A stretch of DNA of 64,000 nucleotides from an uncultured Bryobacterales bacterium. GTDB lineage: Bacteria; Acidobacteriota; Terriglobia; Bryobacterales; UBA6623. This document shows positions 9,732 to 18,473 of the stretch, piece after piece. The notes below the pieces were generated by a model. That model ran no database searches, was not told the DNA's origin, and worked only from the letters and a program-made list of their open reading frames with translations. Position 1 is the first letter of the stretch; each line of letters begins with the position of its first letter. The DNA is taken from positions 1,002,435-1,066,434 of the forward strand of contig OY282420.1 of NCBI GenBank assembly GCA_958295955.1, read 5' to 3'. The translations under genes and the position numbers were made by a program.

Positions 9732-10955
9732 CTAACGCGGAAGAATCAGGCCGCCGAGGCGCTCTTCCGGCCGGGGATCGGGAGGAAACAGCGTCGCCCA
9801 CGCTTCGAGATACTTCAAGCCGGTTCCGGTGCTGTAGATCACGACCTCGTCGTTTTTACCGAGAAACCCTTGGGCAACCAGTTGCCGAGCGGCGGCGGCG
9901 CAGGCCGCGGCCTCGGGCGCGGCGAAGAGACCCTCGGCCTCGGCGAGAATCCGTCCGGCTTCGAGCAACTCCCCGTCGCTGACCGCGACGGCGGTTCCGC
10001 CGCTCTCGCGCACGGCCTTGAGCACGAGAAAATCGCCCAGCGCCTTGGGCACCCGCAGTCCGCTCGCGACGGTCGAGGCATCCTGCCAGAACTCCGACGA
10101 TTCCGCGCCCTCCTCGTAAGCCTTGACGATCGGGGCGCATCCCGCGGCCTGCACCGCAATCATCTTCGGCCTTTTCGACGAGATCCAGCCAAGGCGCTCC
10201 AATTCGTCGAAGGCTTTCCACATGCCGATGATGCCCACGCCTCCTCCCGTCGGATAGAAGACGGCATCGGGCAGCCGCCAGCCGAGTTGCTCGGCGAGCT
10301 CGAGGCCCATCGTCTTTTTGCCTTCGATGCGGTAGGGTTCCTTGAGCGTCGAAACGTCGAACCAACCCTCGGCATCCTTGCGCTCGGCGACGATGCGGCC
10401 GCAGTCGCTGATCAGGCCGTCCACGAGGGTCACGTGGGCGCCGAACATTTTGCACTCGATGTAGTTGGCCCGCGGCACGTCGCGCGGCATGAAGATGTGC
10501 GCTTCGAGCCCGGCCCGCGCGGCGTAGGCCGCCAACGCGCTTGCGGCGTTTCCCGCGGACGGCGCCGCGAATTTTGAGATGCCCAGCTCATTGCCGAGCG
10601 ACACCGCCGCGGCCATCCCGCGCGCCTTGAATGTTCCGGTGGGGTTGGCGCCCTCGTCCTTGATCGCCAGGTTCGGGCAGCCGATCGCCGCGCCAAGGCG
10701 GGGCGCGGCCAGCAGCGGGGTCCAACCTTCGCCCAAGCTGACAACGTTGCGCAGGTCGCGCAGCGGAAGAAGCGGGGCGTAGCGCCACATCGAACGCGGA
10801 CCCGCTTCGATCCGCTCTTTCGTGAGTTCCGTCCGGGCGCGTTCGAGGTCGTAATGGACGAGCAACGGCGCGCCGGCAGTCGACAGATTGTGAATTTCTC
10901 CGGCCGGGTAGCGCTGCCCCGTCCTGCTGCACGAAAGATGAGAGATGTACGTCAT
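9732..10955 (-). CDS. thrC: threonine synthase
   Basis: 407 residues from ATG 10955; a TTG six codons upstream exists but would leave only two bases to the divergent gene. It makes threonine from O-phosphohomoserine with pyridoxal phosphate. The PLP lysine is K110 in NPTGTFKARGM, the cofactor phosphate loop is PTGGGVGIIGMWKAF, and an N-terminal segment LSCSRTGQRY is like other bacterial threonine synthases. A non-threonine fold-II lyase is conceivable, but the SLGEGWTPLL and DEGANPTGTFKARG context favours ThrC. There is no clear Shine-Dalgarno sequence before the ATG. Start-to-start distance to the next gene is only 20 bases. Confidence 0.9.
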   Translation of the reverse strand: MTYISHLSCSRTGQRYPAGEIHNLSTAGAPLLVHYDLERARTELTKERIEAGPRSMWRYAPLLPLRDLRNVVSLGEGWTPLLAAPRLGAAIGCPNLAIKDEGANPTGTFKARGMAAAVSLGNELGISKFAAPSAGNAASALAAYAARAGLEAHIFMPRDVPRANYIECKMFGAHVTLVDGLISDCGRIVAERKDAEGWFDVSTLKEPYRIEGKKTMGLELAEQLGWRLPDAVFYPTGGGVGIIGMWKAFDELERLGWISSKRPKMIAVQAAGCAPIVKAYEEGAESSEFWQDASTVASGLRVPKALGDFLVLKAVRESGGTAVAVSDGELLEAGRILAEAEGLFAAPEAAACAAAARQLVAQGFLGKNDEVVIYSTGTGLKYLEAWATLFPPDPRPEERLGGLILPR

Positions 10956-10975
10956 AAATTTATAGGAAAGCAAAT
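10956..10975. promoter_or_regulatory. 20-base intergenic space between two divergent start codons
   Basis: These 20 AT-rich bases separate the thrC ATG (minus strand) from the lytic transglycosylase ATG (plus strand). They contain the plus-strand ribosome site AGGAAAG but are too short for a full promoter in either direction. Each gene's promoter should therefore lie inside the other's coding sequence, or thrC may be leaderless, as no ribosome site precedes its ATG. Confidence 0.5.
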
Positions 10976-11638
10976 ATGCAATACACGAAACGGCTGCTGC
11001 CGGCGGCAGCCCTGATGTTCGCCCTGCCCGCGGCGCCGGGCGGTGAATTCGCCGTCCTCAAGACAGGGTACCGCCTGCACGTCGCGCGCCACGAGGCGCA
11101 GGGCCCGCGCCTGCGGTTGTTTACGTCCGGCGGGGGGCAACTGGAGCTGCCCGCTTCCGCGGTCGTTCGCTTCGAGCCGGACGGCGCCGCGCCGGAGCGG
11201 CCCGCCGTGCAGCAGCCCGCGGTGGAAAAAACTGCCGCCGGCAAGCCGCTGTCGGTCGCTGCCGCCGTCGACCGGTTCGCGGCCGAAGCCGGACTGCCGG
11301 CGGAATTGATCCACGCGGTGGTCGCGGAGGAATCCGCTTACCGCGCCGACGCCGTTTCCGCGAAGGGAGCGGTCGGCCCGATGCAGTTGATGCCGCGGAC
11401 CGCGGCGGGACTGGGGATCGACCCCTACAATCCGACGGAGAACGTCCGCGGCGGCATCGACTATTTGAAGCAACTCCTGCAACGGTACGCCGGGCGCAAC
11501 GACCAGATCGTCCGGGCGCTTGCCGCATACAACGCCGGGCCGGGCCGTGTGGAACAGTACGACGGCGTTCCGCCTTACGGCGAAACCCGGGCGTATGTCA
11601 GCCGCGTGATCGAGCGCTACCTGCAACTCACCGATTAG
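10976..11638 (+). CDS. secreted lytic transglycosylase (SLT/LT domain)
   Basis: 220 residues. A signal peptide occupies about residues 1-23, followed by a short region of unknown role (24-90). The goose-lysozyme-like transglycosylase domain spans about 92-215. The catalytic Glu is E119 in VVAEESAYR. GPMQLMP (134-140), NVRGGIDYLKQLL and AAYNAGPGRVEQYDGVPPYGETRAYV are classic family blocks. It cleaves peptidoglycan glycan strands to form 1,6-anhydromuramyl ends, acting in the periplasm during wall turnover. The start follows AGGAAAG by seven bases. Confidence 0.93.
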   Translation: MQYTKRLLPAAALMFALPAAPGGEFAVLKTGYRLHVARHEAQGPRLRLFTSGGGQLELPASAVVRFEPDGAAPERPAVQQPAVEKTAAGKPLSVAAAVDRFAAEAGLPAELIHAVVAEESAYRADAVSAKGAVGPMQLMPRTAAGLGIDPYNPTENVRGGIDYLKQLLQRYAGRNDQIVRALAAYNAGPGRVEQYDGVPPYGETRAYVSRVIERYLQLTD

Positions 11639-11671
11639 CTGCCGCTCCGGCTTTCCGCCGGCGGCGGGCGA

Positions 11672-13015
11672 CTAAATATCGCTCAGATGCTCCAACTTTC
11701 CGCTGGCGTCGCCCAACGTTTCCGTATGCGCGCCCATGCGCTCCAGCAAGGCCAGATACAGATTGTTCATCGGCGTCTCCGTCGGAAAGCGCATGTGGCG
11801 GCCGGGCTTGAGCGTTCCGCCGCCGGCGCCGGCGAGCAGCACCGGCAAGTCGTGATGCGTGTGGCGGTTGCCGTCCGCGATGCCCGAGCCGTAAACGACC
11901 ATCATGTTGTCGAGCAAGCGGCCGCCGCCTTCCTCGATCGACGACAGTTTGTCGATAAAGTAGGCGAATTGCTCGACGTGGTGGCGGTTGATCCTGGTAA
12001 TGTCCTCGATCTTTTCGGGGTCGCCGCGATGATGCGTCATGCCGTGGTGGGCGCGGTTGACCTCGATTTCCGGGTAAGTCAGATTGCTGCCCTCGCGGCC
12101 CATCATGAAGGTCGACACGCGGGTCATGTCCGTTTGGAAGGCAATCGCCGTCAGGTCGAACATCAGACGGGCGTGATCGCTGTACGCCGCGGGGATGCCG
12201 TGCGGTTTGGGAATGGACGGCGCCGCATCGAGATCGGCGGCGGTGTCGAGCCGCTTTTCAACTTCGCGGACGCTGTTGAGGTATTCGTCGATTTTGCGCC
12301 GGTCGGTCGGACCGAGACTTTTTTGCAGCCGGTCCGCGTCTTCGGCGACGAAATCGAGGACGCTCTTGCGCCGTGCGATCCGTTGCGCCTGCGTAGCGGC
12401 GTCAACGGCTTCGCCGCCGCCGAACATACGCTCGAAGACCAGGCGGGGGTTGATCTCGGGGGGATTCGGCGTTTGCTCGCCGCGCCAGGAAACGCTGTTG
12501 GAATAGGCGCAGCTATATCCCGAATCGCAATTGCCCGCCAGGCGTCCGGGCTCGATGCCGAGTTCCAACGAGGCAAAGCGCGTCCGTCCGCCAACGGCGT
12601 TCGCCGCTACCTGGTCCACCGAAACGCCCAGCTTGATGTCGGCCCCGGCAGTCTTGCGGGGATGGATTCCGGTGAGGAACGAAGCCGCGGCCCGCGCGTG
12701 GTCGCCCGCGCCGTCGCCGAGCGCCCGTCCGGTGTTGTGCGTCAGGCCGGAAAGAACCAGCAGGTCTTGCCGGTAGGGTTCGAGCGGCTTCAAGATCGGC
12801 GTGAACTCGAACGCGGCGCCTGCGGCCGCCGGCGTCCAAGCCTCCTGGATGACGCCGTTGGGGATATAGACGAAGGCCAACCGCTTGGGCGCCCGGTTCG
12901 CCAAGCGGCCCGGCGCGGCAAACGCCGGCGTCATCGCGTCGAGGAACGGCAAGGCGATCATGGCGCCCGCCCCCCTCAGAAAAGAGCGTCTCGCGAGATG
13001 TTTGCGCGTCAGCAT
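11672..13015 (-). CDS. DUF1552 family Tat-exported protein
   Basis: 447 residues from ATG 13015, chosen because GGAGAT lies eight bases upstream; two in-frame ATGs lie further upstream (13027, 13039). The N-terminus ARRSFLRGAGAMIALPFLDA is a twin-arginine signal. Body motifs such as KRLAFVYIPNGV, LVLSGLTHNTGRALGDGAGDHARA, FLTGIHPRKTAGAD and DNMMVVYGSGIADGNRHTHHDLP match the DUF1552 family, common in planctomycetes and acidobacteria and often beside DUF1592/1588 cytochrome genes. The many His/Asp blocks suggest an alkaline-phosphatase-like metal site, but the activity is unknown. No DUF1592 partner is adjacent here. Confidence 0.85.
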   Translation of the reverse strand: MLTRKHLARRSFLRGAGAMIALPFLDAMTPAFAAPGRLANRAPKRLAFVYIPNGVIQEAWTPAAAGAAFEFTPILKPLEPYRQDLLVLSGLTHNTGRALGDGAGDHARAAASFLTGIHPRKTAGADIKLGVSVDQVAANAVGGRTRFASLELGIEPGRLAGNCDSGYSCAYSNSVSWRGEQTPNPPEINPRLVFERMFGGGEAVDAATQAQRIARRKSVLDFVAEDADRLQKSLGPTDRRKIDEYLNSVREVEKRLDTAADLDAAPSIPKPHGIPAAYSDHARLMFDLTAIAFQTDMTRVSTFMMGREGSNLTYPEIEVNRAHHGMTHHRGDPEKIEDITRINRHHVEQFAYFIDKLSSIEEGGGRLLDNMMVVYGSGIADGNRHTHHDLPVLLAGAGGGTLKPGRHMRFPTETPMNNLYLALLERMGAHTETLGDASGKLEHLSDI

Positions 13016-13110
13016 GGCGATCTCCATTCTGTTATGCATGATAATTCATAGCTGAACGAACTTGGCGCTGCGAGAGCGGTTTTCCCGTAAAAATTCCCCG
13101 CGAGTCCCGC

Positions 13111-13986
13111 ATGACCCCCTACAAGCGTTTCCGCCCGCGCATTTGCGAATCCGCACTGGCGGTTTATTTCGTTTACACGTCGGTGTTGGCGCTGTTGCTG
13201 CCGGTCGCTCCCCCGATCAAGCTGCGGGCGCTTGCCGCCAACGGCTTGGCGGCGGCCGTGCTGGCCTGGCTGTCCACACGGCCCGAAAGGCCGCGGGGGC
13301 TTTCGATACGCAACCTTTTCCCGTTGGCGGCGGTGATGCTGGCCTATCAGCAAATGGGTTGGTTCGCCTTGCCGCACGACGGCCGCGAGTTGGAGCAGGC
13401 TTGGGTGCGGTGGGACAAGCTGCTGCTCAACGACGCGGGGCTCCGGGCGGCAATCGAGATTGCGGGGCCGCTGATCCCCGGATTGTTGGAAATCCTGTAC
13501 CTCTTGACGTACATTCTCGGTCCGTTCGGAATCGCCGTGCTCGCCCTTACGGGCAATGCGGGGCGCGCGGACCGTTTCTTGTCGATGTACGCGATGGCGG
13601 CGATCTTTGCCTACGCCTTGTTTCCGTACTTTCCCTCGGAGCCGCCGCGCACCGTGTTTCCGGGAGAGGACTTCCCGAGTTTCGACACGGTGTTCCGGCG
13701 TTTGAACTGGCGGCTGCTGGCTGAAGGCGGCATCCACACGAGCGTCTTTCCGAGCGGTCACGTCTCTTCGGCTTTCGGGGCGGCCTTCGGCCTGCTTTAC
13801 GCGCTGCCGGGCCGCCGCGCGTTCGGGTTGGCGACAGCCGCGGTCGCCTGCGGCATCGCGGTCTCGACCGTTTACGGGCGGTATCACTACGCCGTGGACG
13901 CGGTTGCCGGGCTCGCGGCAAGTCTTGCCGCGGCCGGCGTTTGCATCCGGTTGTTCAGGCGGCAAGAGGAGCGGGGCAATTCGTAG
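13111..13986 (+). CDS. PAP2-family membrane phosphatase
   Basis: 291 residues with about six hydrophobic segments. The C-terminal half holds the PAP2 acid phosphatase signature: SVFPSGHVSSAF (the PSGH motif) and, about 50 residues later, GRYHYAVDAVAG (the third motif with its His and Asp). The first motif, normally KxxxxxxRP, is not obvious; FPSEPPRTVFPG occupies that region. Members dephosphorylate lipid phosphates such as undecaprenyl pyrophosphate or phosphatidic acid, or transfer lipid head groups (the inositolphosphotransferase Aur1/Ipt1-like branch also has this layout). Which reaction it performs is undecided. Followed at 92 bases by a sulfatase gene. Confidence 0.82.
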   Translation: MTPYKRFRPRICESALAVYFVYTSVLALLLPVAPPIKLRALAANGLAAAVLAWLSTRPERPRGLSIRNLFPLAAVMLAYQQMGWFALPHDGRELEQAWVRWDKLLLNDAGLRAAIEIAGPLIPGLLEILYLLTYILGPFGIAVLALTGNAGRADRFLSMYAMAAIFAYALFPYFPSEPPRTVFPGEDFPSFDTVFRRLNWRLLAEGGIHTSVFPSGHVSSAFGAAFGLLYALPGRRAFGLATAAVACGIAVSTVYGRYHYAVDAVAGLAASLAAAGVCIRLFRRQEERGNS

Positions 13987-14077
13987 CAGGCCGCTGCCGC
14001 CGCGAAGCAGCGATTCGAGAGCCCCTGCCGGCAGGCGCGCTCTACTCAAGCGCCGCCGGACGGTTTACCATGAGCGT

Positions 14078-15496
14078 ATGCGCTTCCTGCGGTTTGCCCT
14101 GTTCCTTCTCGCGGCCTGCGGCCTCGCCGCAGCGAAGCCGAATCTGGTTTTCATCATGGTGGACGACCTCGGCCCCGAGTGGATTTCGGCCTACGGCGGC
14201 GAGGGCATCGAGACGCCCAACATCGACAAGCTGGCCGCAGGCGGCATGAAGTTCAACAACGCCTACTCCATGCCGCAATGCACGCCGACGCGCGTGACGC
14301 TGCTCACCGGACAGTACCCCTTCCGCCACGGCTGGACCAATCACTGGGACGTGCCCCGCTGGGGCGCCGGCTGCCATTTCGACCCCGCGCGCAACGTCAC
14401 CTTCGCCCGGCAACTCAAGAAGGCCGGCTACGTCACGGCGATCGCCGGCAAGTGGCAGATCAACGACTTTCGCGTGCAGCCCGACATCCTGCGCGCCCAC
14501 GGCTTCGACGCATGGTCGATGTGGACCGGCGGCGAAGGCGGCAACCCCGTCAGCGACGAGCGCTACTGGAACCCCTACGTTTACACCGACAAGGCCGCAA
14601 GCAAAACCTACGCAGGCGCGTTCGGACCCGACTTGTACAACGACTTTCTGGTCGATTTCGTCCACCGCAACAAGTCGAAGCCGATGCTGATCTACTACCC
14701 GATGGCGCTGACCCACGGGCCGCTGGTGCATACCCCGCACGAGCCGTTCGCCGAGACGAAGCTGGAAAAGCACCGGGCGATGGTGCGCTATACGGATTAT
14801 CTCGTCGGCAAGCTGGTCAAGGCGTTCGACGACGCCGGAATCCGCGGCAACACGATCGTCATCTTCACCACCGACAACGGCACTGCGGGCGGTATCTCCG
14901 GGCGCATGAACGGCAGAACGATCCGCGGGGGCAAGGCCAAGCTGACCGAAAACGGCCCGCGCCAGCCGTACATCGTCAACGGCCCCGGCCTGGTTCCGGC
15001 GGGCGCGGCGACCGACGCCCTGACCGATTTTTCCGACCTGCTGCCGACGCTCTGCGAGCTCGCGGGCGCGCCGCTGCCCGACGGCGTGACGCTGGACGGC
15101 AAATCGCTCGCAAGCGTGATCCTGGGCAAAGACGCCGACGGCCCGCGCGAGTGGATTCTGGCAATGGGCTTCGGCGCCGGGGCGCTGGACGAGAACGGAG
15201 TGCGCGGCGTCAAGAACTACGCGCCGCGGGTCATTCGCGACAAGCGCTACAAGATTCACGTCCACGACGGCGCCGCGACGGCGCTCTACGATCTGTCCCG
15301 CGACCCGGACGAGCAAAACAACCTGATCGCCGGCAGCGACCCCGCGCACGCCGCGGCGCTGGCCCGCTTGCAGGCCGTCGCCGCAACGATGCCGACCCAA
15401 GACGCGCGGCCGCGTTACAACCCGCTCCCGCCGCAGCCCTGGGACATTACGCTCGATCAAGACCGCTTCCGCTACAAGCCGGCGGCATCGCGGTAG
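14078..15496 (+). CDS. secreted type I sulfatase
   Basis: 472 residues from ATG 14078 (MRFLRFALFLLAACGLAAA is a signal peptide); the open frame extends upstream to 13904 without a plausible start. The metal site begins VFIMVDDLG. The formylglycine motif is CTPTR in QCTPTRVTLLTGQ, GKWQIND replaces the commoner GKWHL, and TTDNGTAGGISGRMNGR carries the later metal ligands. It hydrolyses sulfate esters outside the cytoplasm. The GKWQ variation changes the usual active-site His neighbour and may mark a different substrate class. Not obviously in an operon with either neighbour. Confidence 0.9.
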   Translation: MRFLRFALFLLAACGLAAAKPNLVFIMVDDLGPEWISAYGGEGIETPNIDKLAAGGMKFNNAYSMPQCTPTRVTLLTGQYPFRHGWTNHWDVPRWGAGCHFDPARNVTFARQLKKAGYVTAIAGKWQINDFRVQPDILRAHGFDAWSMWTGGEGGNPVSDERYWNPYVYTDKAASKTYAGAFGPDLYNDFLVDFVHRNKSKPMLIYYPMALTHGPLVHTPHEPFAETKLEKHRAMVRYTDYLVGKLVKAFDDAGIRGNTIVIFTTDNGTAGGISGRMNGRTIRGGKAKLTENGPRQPYIVNGPGLVPAGAATDALTDFSDLLPTLCELAGAPLPDGVTLDGKSLASVILGKDADGPREWILAMGFGAGALDENGVRGVKNYAPRVIRDKRYKIHVHDGAATALYDLSRDPDEQNNLIAGSDPAHAAALARLQAVAATMPTQDARPRYNPLPPQPWDITLDQDRFRYKPAASR

Positions 15497-15621
15497 GCGG
15501 CTCCCGCCTGCGCTAAAATAGCGTTTGACCGCTCCGGCTCCCGGTCCCGGCAACGCTCCGTTTCCTTGCCGCTCTGCTTTGCCCTTGCGGGCGGCCTGAC
15601 ACTCGCCGAAACCCCGCTCTC

Positions 15622-16800
15622 ATGTACGTCAAAAAGCCCCGCTTGCTGACCCCCGGCCCGACGCCGCTGTACCCCCCGGCGGCGCGCGCCATGGCGGGCG
15701 CCGACATGCACCACCGCACGGGTGAGTTCATCGAGGTTTACCGCAGCGTCATCGCCGGCCTGCGCTATTTCATGGGAACGGAGAACGGCATCGCCCTGTT
15801 CGCCGCTTCCGGCACCGGCGCGATGGAGGCTGCGGTCTCCAATCTGTTTTCCGCCGGCGACAAGGCGATCGTCTGTACGGCGGGGAAATTCGGCGAGCGC
15901 TGGCTGCGCATCGCGCAGGCGTTCGGCCTCGACACGGTCGTCATCGAAAAGCCCTACGGCGAATCCGTCAAGCCGGAGCAAGTGGCGCAGGCGCTCGCCG
16001 GCAATGCGGGCGTCCAAGGCGTTTTCATCCAGGCCACCGAATCTTCGACCGGGGTTTCCCACGACGTCGAAGCCATCGGCAAAATCGTCGCCGCGACCGA
16101 TGCGATTCTGGTCGTGGACGCCATCACCGGCCTCGGCACCAGCGTGCTGGAGATCGACGCCTGGGGGCTCGACGTGGTCATCGGCGGTTCGCAAAAAGCG
16201 GTCATGATCCCGCCCGGCCTGGCCTACTGCTCGGTCAGCGAAAAGGCGCTGCAACGCGCCGCGGCCGCCTCCAATCCCTATTTCTACTTCGACCTGCGCA
16301 AGCACATCGCGGCGGGTGTCGAAGGCGATTCTCCCTGGACCCCGGCGGCTTCGCTGATCCTGGGCCTCGGCGAAGTGCTCCGCTTCGTCCGCGAGATCGG
16401 ACGCGAGAAGCTGATCGCCAACGCGCAACTGCTGGCCCGCGCGGCCCGCGGCGCGGCGCAGGCGTTGGGCCTCGAGCTTTTCGTCAGAGACGCCATCCCC
16501 GCCGGAGCCGTTACCGCGATCCGCCCGCCCGCGGGAATCGACTCCGGCGAGATCGTCAAGCGTTACAAGAGCGATTTCGCAGCGATCGTCGCCAACGGAC
16601 AGGGCTCGATGAAAGGGCGTGTCTTCCGCTACGCGCACTTGGGGTATTTCGATTTTCACGACCTGTTCGCAACCGTCGCCGAGCTGGAGCTGATCCTGCA
16701 CGATCTCGGCCGGCCGGTTGAGTTCGGCACGGGCGTCCGCGCCGCGCAAGCGGTCTATCTCGCAGCGCAGGCGGCCGACAGAACCGAGGCGCCTCGATGA
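15622..16800 (+). CDS. class V aminotransferase, alanine-glyoxylate / serine-pyruvate type, probable phosphoserine aminotransferase
   Basis: 392 residues. It begins RLLTPGPTPLYPPAARAM, the typical N-terminus of the AGXT/SgaA branch of PLP class V enzymes. The PLP lysine is K192 in IGGSQKAVMIPPG, with AASGTGAMEAAVSN as the phosphate-side block and VVDAITGLGTS carrying the ring Asp. Its stop overlaps the start of serA by four bases (ATGA), so translation is coupled. In several phyla lacking a standard serC, this kind of aminotransferase next to serA makes phosphoserine from phosphohydroxypyruvate; that role is inferred from the neighbour, not from active-site residues. Confidence 0.88.
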   Translation: MYVKKPRLLTPGPTPLYPPAARAMAGADMHHRTGEFIEVYRSVIAGLRYFMGTENGIALFAASGTGAMEAAVSNLFSAGDKAIVCTAGKFGERWLRIAQAFGLDTVVIEKPYGESVKPEQVAQALAGNAGVQGVFIQATESSTGVSHDVEAIGKIVAATDAILVVDAITGLGTSVLEIDAWGLDVVIGGSQKAVMIPPGLAYCSVSEKALQRAAAASNPYFYFDLRKHIAAGVEGDSPWTPAASLILGLGEVLRFVREIGREKLIANAQLLARAARGAAQALGLELFVRDAIPAGAVTAIRPPAGIDSGEIVKRYKSDFAAIVANGQGSMKGRVFRYAHLGYFDFHDLFATVAELELILHDLGRPVEFGTGVRAAQAVYLAAQAADRTEAPR

Positions 16801-18386
16801 ACATTCTCATTGCCGACGCCATCGCCCCCGCCGCCGTGGACGCGCTCAAGGCCGAGCCGGAGTTCAACGTCATCGTCTCCAACGCCAACGAGTACCGCAA
16901 GCATCTCGCCGGCGCCGAAGCCGTGCTGATCCGCAGCGCGGTCAAAATGACCGGGGACGAGTTCGCGCTTGCGCCCAAGCTGCGGGTCGTCGGGCGCGCC
17001 GGCGTGGGCGTGGACAACGTCGATTGCGCCGCAGCGACGGCGCGCGGCGTGGTCGTGATGAATACGCCGGGCGGCAACGCCGTCGCGGTCGCCGAGCACA
17101 CGCTCGCTTTCATCCTCTCGCTGGCGCGCTCCGTGCCCGGCGCCAGCGCCTCGACGAAAGCGGGCAAATGGGAGAAGCAAAAATTCCTGGGCAACGAACT
17201 GGCGGGCAAGACCCTGGGCATCGTCGGCTTCGGCAACGTCGGCCGCCAGGTGGCCCGGCGCGCCAAGCCGTTCGGCATGGAGATCGTCGCCCACGACCCG
17301 TATGTTTCGAGCGACGCCGCAAAGGACGCCGACGTAGAGTTGCTGGACATCGACGAGCTTTACGCCTGCGCCGACTACATCACGCTGCACCTTGCCCTGA
17401 AGCCCGAAACGCGCAAGCTGGTCAGGGCCGAGTCTATCGCCAAGATGAAAGACGGCGTGCGCATCGTCAACTGCGCCCGCGGCGAGTTGATCGACAGCCA
17501 AGCGCTCAACGACGCGCTGGCGTCCGGCAAAGTGGCCGGGGCCGCGCTTGACGTATTCGAGACGGAGCCTCCGGGCGAATCCGAATCGCCGCTGCTCGCT
17601 CGGGAAACCGTCGTGGCCACGCCGCACATCGGCGGCTCCACCGCCGAGGCGCAGGAGAAGGTCGGCATCCGCATCGCCAAGCAGGTGCGCGACTTTCTCA
17701 AGGACGGCGTGGTGCTGTCGGCGGTCAACATGCCGTCCGTCAGCGCCGAGCAATACGGCAAGCTGAAGCCGTTCCTGGAGTTGGCCGAGCGGCTCGGCTC
17801 GTTTGCGGCGCAAACCACGCAGGGCCGCCCCGTGCGCTTGAAGATTACCTATTCGGGAAACTTCGGCGAGAGCGACTCCGCGCTCATTCGCAACGCGGCG
17901 CTGAGCGGCGTGCTCAATCGTTTTCTGTCGCAAAAAGCCAACCTCATCAACGCCGCGCAGATTGCCCGGGAGCGCGCCTTCGGCGTCACCGACGTGCGCC
18001 GCGGACGCACGCATTTCAGCGATTCGATCGCCCTTTCGCTCAAAACCGAGGAAGGCGCGCGCACGGTCGAGGGAACCGTATTCCCCGACGGTTCGCCGCG
18101 CCTGCTGAGCACCGACGGCATCTACGTCGAGACCAGACTCGACGGCCACCTGGTTTACGTCACCAACGAAGACGTACCCGGCGTGATCGGCCGCGTGGGG
18201 ACGATCCTCGGCGACAACGGCATCAACATCGCGGATTTCGCGCTCGGCCGCGGCGAGGCGCCGGAAACGGGCAAGGCGGCCAACGCGGTCGCGGTCGTGC
18301 TTACCGACCAACCGCTGCCGGCCGCCGTGCTGGAGCAACTTTATGCGACGCGCGCCGTAACCTTCGCCAAAGCCATCGAGCTTTGA
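16797..18386 (+). CDS. serA: D-3-phosphoglycerate dehydrogenase
   Basis: 529 residues, the long form. It oxidises 3-phosphoglycerate to 3-phosphohydroxypyruvate, the first step of serine synthesis. Rossmann motif GIVGFGNVGRQVARRAKPFG lies at about 141-160. Active-site blocks are NCARGELIDSQAL (Arg), ALDVFETEPPGESE (Glu) and ATPHIGGSTAEAQ (His). An allosteric-substrate-binding domain covers about 320-450 and a C-terminal ACT domain (VTNEDVPGVIGRVGTILGDN onward, about 455-529) gives serine feedback control. It starts inside the last codon of the aminotransferase. Confidence 0.96.
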   Translation: MNILIADAIAPAAVDALKAEPEFNVIVSNANEYRKHLAGAEAVLIRSAVKMTGDEFALAPKLRVVGRAGVGVDNVDCAAATARGVVVMNTPGGNAVAVAEHTLAFILSLARSVPGASASTKAGKWEKQKFLGNELAGKTLGIVGFGNVGRQVARRAKPFGMEIVAHDPYVSSDAAKDADVELLDIDELYACADYITLHLALKPETRKLVRAESIAKMKDGVRIVNCARGELIDSQALNDALASGKVAGAALDVFETEPPGESESPLLARETVVATPHIGGSTAEAQEKVGIRIAKQVRDFLKDGVVLSAVNMPSVSAEQYGKLKPFLELAERLGSFAAQTTQGRPVRLKITYSGNFGESDSALIRNAALSGVLNRFLSQKANLINAAQIARERAFGVTDVRRGRTHFSDSIALSLKTEEGARTVEGTVFPDGSPRLLSTDGIYVETRLDGHLVYVTNEDVPGVIGRVGTILGDNGINIADFALGRGEAPETGKAANAVAVVLTDQPLPAAVLEQLYATRAVTFAKAIEL

Positions 18387-18473
18387 CCGCCCGAACAGCC
18401 CGCGGCGGCTTGTTTTTTTCCTCGCTTGCGGTTACGCTTGATCGTCAGGCACGAGCGGATGAAAGGGGCGGTC

